Shown in pieces: positions 55,601 through 64,000 of a stretch of 64,000 nucleotides of DNA; position 1 is the stretch's first letter, and the number at the start of each line of letters is the position of its first letter. The stretch spans positions 58,245,237 to 58,309,236 of the forward strand of contig NC_016133.3 in assembly GCF_000005505.3 (NCBI RefSeq). The letters are read 5' to 3'. Source of the DNA: Brachypodium distachyon (lineage: Eukaryota > Streptophyta > Magnoliopsida > Poales > Poaceae). The position numbers and the translations under genes were made by a program. The notes beneath the pieces were generated by a model. It searched no databases, was not told where the DNA came from, and saw nothing but the letters and a program-made list of their open reading frames with translations.

Positions 55601-58509
55601 TAGCCAAAAGCCAAGCCAACCATGGCTCTCTGCTAGCAGCTAATCCCATGCACAGTGCCCATCAGTACTGTTGGCCAGAACGTAACGTGATATGTTCTCC
55701 CGATTGCTAACCAACGAATATCCCCATTTAATCAGCGATACCATAAACACTATTGCTTGCTCTATTCCCCTGTCTGGATCGAAGCTAGCGCGCGCTAGCT
55801 ATATACGTGCTATACGGATTAACTCGAACAAGCCTGGCTAGCTATTTGGTGTGATTGAAAGCAATGTTTCCTTTGTGGATTGGTTGCTTTTGAGACAACC
55901 CTATCTATCTAGTATATTTTTCTCTAGCTTTTGCTGTTTGAAATGTGTTTTTTTTTTCACTGCGCTCCCTTTATTATTATTTTTATTTTTTGTAAAAGGG
56001 AAATCTTTAGGCTGTGGAGAGGCAGTCACTTGGTCAGACTCCACGTGCGGTGCTCTTTATCAGTCAATCCCCCAAAGACTGCACTGCCCACTGTTGGTGC
56101 CACTCTCTGCAAGTCAAAATACACAAGGAAAGAAAAATACAGCAAAGTGTTTCTAACTAGCTGCCCGTGTAATGTAATGTTGTTGTATTTAGTGTCCTGG
56201 ATCGATGTTCCAGTTTCTTATTTTGTATGTTTCAGAATGTAGCACCCGGAGTGTGTACCTGCTACATTTTTTATTAAAAATATCAAATATAATCATGCAG
56301 GAGCATATATCCCATACTTTATATCTTGGGAATGTGCAAGCCTCAATTTTTTCTATTTCTCAAAATAAAAGTAATATCTGCTGAAATTATGACAGGAACA
56401 GCAAAGAAACAGATGATAAAGCAGGCCAGCTCAACGAGTAATCATTCCATGGCCTTTCCTATTATGCTTTGCCCCCTCCTTTGTTTGCCAGCCTTAGAAT
56501 CTGCCGTGCCCTAATTTCTGGTGCCATGGACATGGTGCACACAAGTATCCAATATATATAGCCTCTTCCAGGCCTTATACTTGGACTAGGAGTTGAGCAG
56601 GGTGAAACAAAACTATAAGTTAAACGCCAAAGAAAAAAAAATGGACCCATGTCTAACCCTCTGCAAAAGATATGGCTCTGAATTTGTTGTTACTGTATAT
56701 AGCATCTGGATTAATTAAGCTTTGCGTGACTGTGGTCGTGGCAGGTGTAGAATAAAAACTCCAACACTTACTCTAGTAGTTAAAAAATGTAGCAGCAGCT
56801 GAGCAGGCAAATAGTCAGATCTCGCAGCTATAGGTGTTTCTATATTTAAATGAGCACAAAGTTGTTTATCCATTTCTACCAAAGAGTTGGGAGAACATGT
56901 AGCTATATATTGCTAGCTTAATCCAACCTTAACTTGCAACGTCATGTCCTTTTCATTATTCTTAAATTTTACTTCCCCTAAGGTCCCAAAGTTCCAAGAG
57001 CTCTGCCAAATCCCAATCTCTTTTTCCTCTGACCATTCTCTGGTATGGACCTAATTTATCTCTCTGACCTCCCTACTGTCAACCATGTTTGGGACAGCAA
57101 ATGTGGAGTGCTATCACAAGATGGACGATAGATGGCAGAGATGTAGCCATTGGTAGATAGAAATTCACCAGCCCATCTGCATTGACCAGGCTCTTATCTA
57201 GCCCACCTTGGAATCATTTAAAACTACCAAATATGACCAGCTGCTGATTCTGTTATAACCAGCCGGTTTTGGAAGGAGAATTTTGGTTGATGAGGTGGAT
57301 ATGACTAATTCACAAAACATATTTATGCATTAGGCACTGATCAATCTTGATTTTTTCTCTCCTCTTGTTCTGTGTTTCCAGTGCACGTTCACCACAAGGT
57401 ATTATTGCTCGATTCGGTTGTTAGAAGCGCCTAATGAATATACACAGATGCGGCAGAAAACATTTCTCACCAACCATAGTCGTCCAACCGCCGTCTAATC
57501 CGTGCGCCGGGCCCACGTTACAGCGAGCGAGGGTGGCTTTCAAGGTGGTGACCATCAGTCTACAGAAGCATTGCTGCTAATCAAACAGCATTGCATATAT
57601 TAGTGTGTAATAGGAGCAAAGCTAACATGGGGAGGAATGATCTATCAAAAGCAAAAGATTGCTGTTGTTTGTTACAGGTGAGACAGACAGCAACGCTCCA
57701 AGTACTCAACCTTTTCTTTTTTTCATCTCTTCTTTTCAGCCACACACAAGCTTTTCTGTACACTGCAGTGCTGCTCTCTCTTGTGATACTGCAAATTAAT
57801 AAGGTGTGCATCAAAAGCCAGCAGCATTGCACGCATGTAAAATATCTAATGTGTTGCAGACGTCACTTTTGATATTAGTAGTAGGAGTAGCCAGACAGAA
57901 TCCTGTCAGTTGGTACACATAGCATGCAACGCTCTTCTTTTTTCTTTCCTTCTGCTGTTTAAAGCTGGGATTGCATTGGCACCAGTTGTTAAAGGCCTAA
58001 AGGGTTGAATTTGGATCAGTATGTGAAGAAAAGGGTGGAAACGAGGGGGAGGAGGAGCAATCCATTTCTCAGCTTTATGAGACCTATTTACCAGAGCACA
58101 CAGCTATTATGCATCTTGAGCGACTTGAGTCAAGCCTCTCTCTTTCTCTCTCTCAATCCCAGAAAAGGGAATATGCAAATGGCCAACCTGCATGCATTAG
58201 AGGGGATCAGGGACCTGAAATTGTGGGCTAGTGGAGGATCTTTGACATGATGCCCTTAATTAGCTAGGGCAACACCAACACCAACAGGGCAGCTTGCTGC
58301 TTGCAGGCTGCAGCCTTGCACATACACTCCTCTCCCTCGTATGTACAGTTCAAATATTCAGTGCTAAAACTTATGACAGCATCAGCAACATGTTATATGT
58401 GAGTTGTTTTTAGCTAGTAGAGTATTTTGATGTGTGCCGCTTTAACATATCCCCACAACTAAGCCAAGAGGAAAAGTCAGTGAGTGATCAGCAGGAGGCA
58501 AGTATGGCA

Positions 58510-58628
58510 TACTCCTCCATCCCATACCAAGTGACTCAAATTTGTCTAAAAATAGACGTATCTATATATACTAAAATACGTCTAGATACGTGTAATATTT
58601 TGACATTTAATATTGGACGGAGGGAGTA
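58510..58628. mobile_element. Stowaway-like MITE, about 119 bp
   Basis: TA-flanked. Left end CTCCTCCATCCCATACCAAG, right end the complement of AATATTGGACGGAGGGAG. Inner arms pair strongly (AGACGTATCTATATATAC with ATACGTCTAGATACGTG). Confidence 0.85.
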
Positions 58629-61600
58629 CCAGATGTATGTTTGAGATGACTTTGACCGGAAAACCACTAAATAAGAGTCCATGTGGGTGTCTAGAATTTT
58701 TTTTTCTACGGGCAGTTCTAATTAACAGGAATGTGTCCAAATTAAAACGCAGAAGCTATCGAATAAAATATCCGCTGCGTGTGATGGAGGGGAATAAATA
58801 AAGTTTGAGCATCTGATGTCAAATGATTGAGAAGCTAACAAAACAAATGATGCAGCTTGTTTAGAATATTGCCTAAATGCCTATCCTAATTAGTGCACAT
58901 TATGTCATGTTTAGCTGGGAGGACCTGTGTCTTAGCTACTCCTGGCACGTACGGCAGGAAACTATAGACAATCTTATCAAATCCATTTTTAAATGCCAAA
59001 GCAGAGCTGCAAATGGGTCTGACAATGATTATGGTTCGTGAAGGGAGAGTATATGCATTATATAATAAATAATTATCATCGAATTGCCCTGATCATTACT
59101 GTCGATCGCTGGCTTAATTAAACAATTGCATGGCTTTCAGTGTTCCACTGGGGAGATTGATTTAAACTCCTGCAAACTTTCTGAGGCCGTTTGTATTAAG
59201 TGCAAAACGACTATCTAGCTTCATTTCTAGGTTTTCATTTGGTCATTTGAATTTGATGAGACACTTTTTGGCCCAACATTGCCAACCCACACATCCAGGC
59301 AGCCTGCAGAGCTTGTCTCCGTCTCCCTGGGTTAGATGGAGGATCTGGCAAGTTTGTAATTAGTGCAGCAGCTTGCCTTTAATAGGGTAAACTGCAGTGG
59401 TACTGCCTGACTTTTCTCACCTGTATGAACGTATATTTTTAAAGGGTACATACAGTGCATATATAAAACAGATAGGTTCAGGCTTCAGTGTAATTTTATT
59501 CTATCAATATATAGTAGCATTTGTTCTTTAATTGTATGGCTATTGAGAAACCGACAACGAGATATGTTCAAACGCAAGCAGAGCAGAAATCATGAAAGCA
59601 TAGATCCATCCAACCAATGGTGTGATGTCTTTTTATATGTTGCAGTACTGAAACTTCTCTGTCTATATATAGACAAGTTGACAGAGAAATAAAAAGTATA
59701 ACAATTTGCACAATATACATTTATAATAAGCAAAGCACAAATGTGTTCAGGAGAAACTGCTAGCTCATTCTCATAGGAGAGATTTTTTACGGTACCTCGG
59801 TACACCTCGAGTCAGGTTGAAGTAGTGAATAAATCTGGCCGTGCGCCCACAAGAGCAATCTGGACATTTTCCGTATCCTTTCAATCGAGCCAACGAGTCA
59901 CTAATTCAGGTTGTGTATCCTGCGATTCGTGATACTGCCAATGTATGTGGAAGAAAAATCTTTTTCTCAGTTTTATGCTCCTATCACGTACGGCCACTAG
60001 TAATCGGTCCAGGTAGGCAGGGGAGACAGGGCCGGGGACTGTGAGTGCCATCGGGGAGGATGATTGGGACTGGATGGGCTGCGCCACGTCACCCAGACAT
60101 TTGGAATCTTCCTGGCTGGGCCCAGATCCTTTAGGCCATGCCCACATCAATCACTTTTTGCCCTGATATTTACCACGCCACGCGGCCCAACTGGGCCCTG
60201 TCTCTCCCTCCCACGCACAAATATCAGCTCGTGGGCCCAGCCCGCGTATTTCGGACGGTAACCACGTACCCTCCCCGTAGGCCCCCTAGCTCAGTTCTCA
60301 AAAAAAATTTAAATGTATTGCACTCGATCCTCCGCTATGTTGACCACGTCACCATGGAAACCAGCTTCCTTCTTGAGTTCTTCCTGTGTCTTGAATCTTC
60401 TGATGGATCGTATGGATACTGAAAATAGTGCATGCTTTCGGATAACGAAAGAAAGAGCCGTTGCGGCGGCCAAAAGTGAAGATGAAAGTGACAAGGCACG
60501 TACGCTCAAAACACCAGAGCTCATACGTTGCGCCAATGGCGTGCATGTCGAGGTCGAGGTACTCTTTCGTTGCTGGCTATATATCTTAGACACCTGTTAT
60601 TCTTTCGTTCCAACACGCGTTCAATCAGTACGTCGATCGATCAGATGGTCCTTTTCTCGTTCGGATCGATCGATGGGTCGCCTTTCCTGCCCGAAAACAT
60701 GTCGCTACCACTTGCTGCCTAGATGGTCCAGGGTCGGAGGTTTTAATTTGCAGGGCCGCGCGCTGGCATGGGGGCGTTATTCTCTCCGGCTGCCTAGATG
60801 GATGGGATCTCGATCGTGCTGCTCGTTCTGCCGGCCGGTCGCCGGTGCGCCCTCTTCCACACGACCACCATGGATCCGGCAAGTAATCGATCCCCACACG
60901 GAGCGGGCCGGGGGGAATGCCTGCGTGTGTCTCCAGGGCAGGCGTGTCCGCGCCCCATGCAGCCGGACCACGACAGGCCGATTGGGGACCGAGCTAGCTA
61001 GGCGTGTGTGGATTTGGCCCTCTGTGCGTTGCGCATATATGCACTCGTGCGTGATCTGTGCGCGGGTCTCACTCTGTGTACTTGCCCACTGTTCCTTTCC
61101 ACTGGTACTCCACAGAGGGTATGCATACTGCTTAATTACTGCTGCTACGAGATTATAGAGGAGACGGGCAGACATTGTTGATTACTCCTCTCCGGCTGTA
61201 TGCCGCCGATTTAAGCTTGCAACCGGCATGCCTGCATGCAACCCGCCAGTCTCGATCGATCGATACACAGCACACACGCCAGTAAGCCAGTAAAATCGGG
61301 TTGGGTTACGGAGGAACAGGAGGAGTATTTCTGGCCAGAGGAATGGAGACGCGGTAATCGTGAATGGCGACCAAACAGGCGCATGTGGCTTCATCTTAAC
61401 TGCGGATCCACCACAGGGTATCTCGGGAAACATCTCTAATGCAGGACAACAGACTTTCATTCAATACGCCGCGATTAAATACCATCTGCTCTACTCCTAT
61501 ACTCCGTAGTAGCTAATGCTGATCATCGACTGAGCGCATGCATGGCCCGGTGTTTCCAGAACAAACACAGCTAGCTAGATGTGTTATTTGCTTCCTTTTG

Positions 61601-62562
61601 CTAGTGCTGCTGGTTTGGTTTCTTCTTCTTCTTCTGATGGAATCAGAGCGAACTCGGTTAATTCGTGCGTCTGTGTCTGAGGATTTGTCGACCTGGCCGG
61701 GAGGCCACCCATTGATTGGTTCATGGTACTCAATTATATAGCTTTCACTACACTATACGGCACAGTCCAGACGCGGCATGCAACTTGAGAGTAATGTACT
61801 ACTGATCATCAGCCGGCCGTCTGTGTACGTACGTGTTGTGATGCGGATACATGGGAGCATGGTGCATCATCAGTATTCAGCACTGACGCGTGACTTTGAA
61901 AAAGCTTCCAACAGTAGGCGACCATACATCGAAGCCACATACCGCTGATCAGAATTCAGATCGAGCCGGGCCGCAATAATGCAGAAGCAATCTGCCCAGC
62001 TAGCCATGGAGCAAATTAAGAGCCATGCGCGCGCCAAGGAAACGAAACGAAACCAGCTCTGACCAAGGAGAGATGCCAACTTTAGCAGCTGGACGATGCC
62101 ATGTGTTGCTGCCTGGTGCTGATCAATTCAGAGGACCCATGTGTCCGGCTGGGATATCCTGTGGATATATGATCCTGTGGGATGCAGTTGCGCGTCGTTG
62201 GTCGATCAACGGGTGGAGTAGCTTGATAGCTAGACAAACTTGGGATCGGCTTTTGGAATGGGCCCCTGGAGTGGCACCCGTCGATCAGCTCTTTCTTGAT
62301 GTTTCAAGCCTACCCTCTAGCTAATACGTGTCAAGAGCCTGGAATTCAAATGTGTCATGATTGCTCTGTTGGAATTGGTTATACGTTTTACTAGGACCGA
62401 TTAACTCAAATTTGACGGGGAAAAATGTACTTTTATTTGCTCTGAGAAATGTTCGTGCAAACCATGCATTTCCAAATAAAAATAATAACGGTTTTGTTAT
62501 TATGAAGTCGTCTGTTTTTGTTAAGCATATTGAGTAATTCATCTTTTAAACACTGATTCTTC

Positions 62563-62782
62563 CTCAGTTCCAAAATAGAGCGAGCGTGACTTTTGTTGAC
62601 TGTCGAAATTTCTCAATTCTGACCAACCATATATCAACATGTATAGTGTCAAACAAAAATAACATGAAAATATATTTCACAATGTATCTAATGATACACA
62701 TTCGGCATGTTGATATTTTTTGTTATATGGTTAGTCAAAGTACGGTCAGCAAAATTTATATGTCATACATTTTGGAACAGAG
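62563..62782. mobile_element. MITE of about 220 bp
   Basis: The left end CTCAGTTCCAAAAT and the complement of the right end, CTCTGTTCCAAAAT, match at 13 of 14 bases. Arms continue to pair further in (GACTTTTGTTGACTG with GGTTAGTCAAAGTACGGTCAG). It belongs to the CTCnGTTCCAAAAT group of Stowaway-like elements. It has no coding content. Confidence 0.75.
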
Positions 62783-64000
62783 ATGAGTTATATGTGGTTT
62801 CTCATGATAAATTCCCTTTTTATCCAAACATAAACCCATGATGATCAGCACTACGATACTGTATCACAGTTGGCAGTGAGATCGACGTGTTACCTAAGAC
62901 GACTGGAAACTTCCAAAACAAAAGAGATGAAGTTAGACTCTATAGTATGTTACGGATCATGTATAATGCACGCATGCATGCATTCGTGAAACGAGCAGCC
63001 TCTGACGCGATCAGTGTAGTACGGCCGGCCGGACTACTGGAGTGGACCAAGGTCGATCGTCAAGATGCCATTGCGGCTGTAAGGTCGACGCGCACAGATA
63101 TATATATGCATGCAGATGCGGAGAGATATAATCGAGGCGTGTGATGTAAACATTGGCTTGGAACATCAACCAACATTAAAAATCCCTGCGCGCAGGCAAG
63201 GAATAATTCATCTCGTACGTGCAAGCCAGCCAATGAATCCTGCATAGTGTAGGGCACGCTAGCTATAGCTAGTACATCCACGGCCGGATTCCACGAATGA
63301 AAACGAGTTTGATATGACTAGCGGTACTCCGGACGTATATATTGATCCACGTACCGGAGGCACTGTTCTACGTACTACAGTACACACTGATCAGAACGGT
63401 CCCTAGCTATAGCGCTAGCTACTGACTGTGCGCGTCCGGCAAGTCCTTTTTTTCTTTTTCACCCTGTTGGGAATCACATTGTGGAACAGGAGCAACTCCA
63501 GTCTGCAGAGATCCGAAACATCTCAAAAGGAGATGGACACTGTGGAACCATCGACCTTTCTGTCCATTCATCGGTAGATCACATTTAAACCGCCCGGCCA
63601 ATTGTACGTTCGTACCGGGGCCATTGCTAGCCAGCTAGGTGAAAAACTTAACGGCCCAGACTCCTAGTTGCGAAAACTTGTTGCAAGTTTTTTGTTGTGG
63701 GTGGCACACTGTCACTCAGTAAATCTCTAGCTTGTACGCTGGCTACATAGGAGAGTACGTACGTACCGTATGTAATGTGCCGTCACATATATACGTTGTT
63801 CATGCATCCGGCCAGAGATATATATACGTAGCCAGTTTGGATCAGAAAAGGTGATTAACAGTCTCTGCAGCATGCATGCATCTGCGACTGCTTAATTTTC
63901 AAGGTCAGGTCCCGGCGGGCCGGCCACGTTCGCGCAATTAATCAAACTGAGAATTTAGGAATGCGCAGAGGGAGTGCTCTACGGCTATTTGATGGCGCGT

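Larger units (their letters stand above)
55601..64000. other. Intergenic region upstream of the TCP gene
   Basis: No supported gene in 8.4 kb. It includes MITEs at 58510 and 62563 and AT-rich stretches (56200-57000, 58500-59800). The longest open frame (60313-61158, plus) has an initial segment with ITKERAVAAAKSEDE that could be a coding relic; the rest looks random. Confidence 0.6.

Noticed and set aside
60313..61158. 281-codon frame as a gene
   Set aside because: Only a short initial part looks protein-like; the remainder crosses palindrome-rich spacer DNA, and no good start context or homologous domain is seen. Kept only as a low-interest finding.

Overview
This is a stretch of plant nuclear DNA, almost certainly from a grass. 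The evidence is intron-containing genes with GT..AG junctions, GC-rich first exons (MAG2, TCP), TA-flanked Stowaway-like MITEs with CTCCCTCC termini, a CACTA DNA transposon, a Mutator-like insertion, and intergenic DNA rich in short palindromes (GTACGTAC, GCTAGCTAGC, GCCGGC). The gene density (six protein genes in 64 kb, no intact LTR retrotransposon recognised) suits a compact Pooideae genome such as Brachypodium. The species call is inference.

Six host genes are supported. From left to right they are: an F-box/kelch-repeat gene (+, about 9.4-12.85 kb, with a 1.3 kb intron in its leader); a RINT1/TIP20-family vesicle-tethering gene of the MAG2 type (+, 16283-20115, four exons); a small atypical HLH gene of the PRE/ILI growth-regulator family (+, 28010-28523, two exons); a two-AP2-domain transcription factor of WRI1/ANT type with a 9-nt microexon (+, 37460-41509, eight coding exons); an HVA22/DP1/REEP-like ER membrane protein gene (-, 42521-44742, five exons); and a single-exon class I TCP transcription factor (-, 53672-54862). 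The AP2 and HVA22 genes converge, with about 1 kb between their stop codons.

Mobile DNA includes a 2.4-kb CACTA element carrying a broken, truncated TNP2-type transposase (30434-32822), a 582-bp Mutator-like element with a 9-bp target duplication inside the large AP2 intron, several short Stowaway-like MITEs, and a 62-bp retroposed fragment bounded by a perfect 15-bp target duplication. A probable reverse-transposon RNase H relic lies just upstream of MAG2. The region from 45 to 53 kb, between HVA22 and the TCP gene, holds collinear diverged duplications and a perfect 74-bp triplication.

The genes do not form an operon or pathway. The main point of interest is that five of the six families (F-box/kelch, PRE/ILI, HVA22, MAG2, TCP14-like) are, from memory of locus names, also neighbours in Arabidopsis on two segments: At1g74500-At1g74520 and At3g47620-At3g47710. 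That suggests a gene neighbourhood retained since before the monocot-eudicot split. I found no evidence for a new biosynthetic, immune or mobile system. The most unusual structures are in the AP2 intron and in the duplicated spacer upstream of HVA22 and downstream of the TCP gene.
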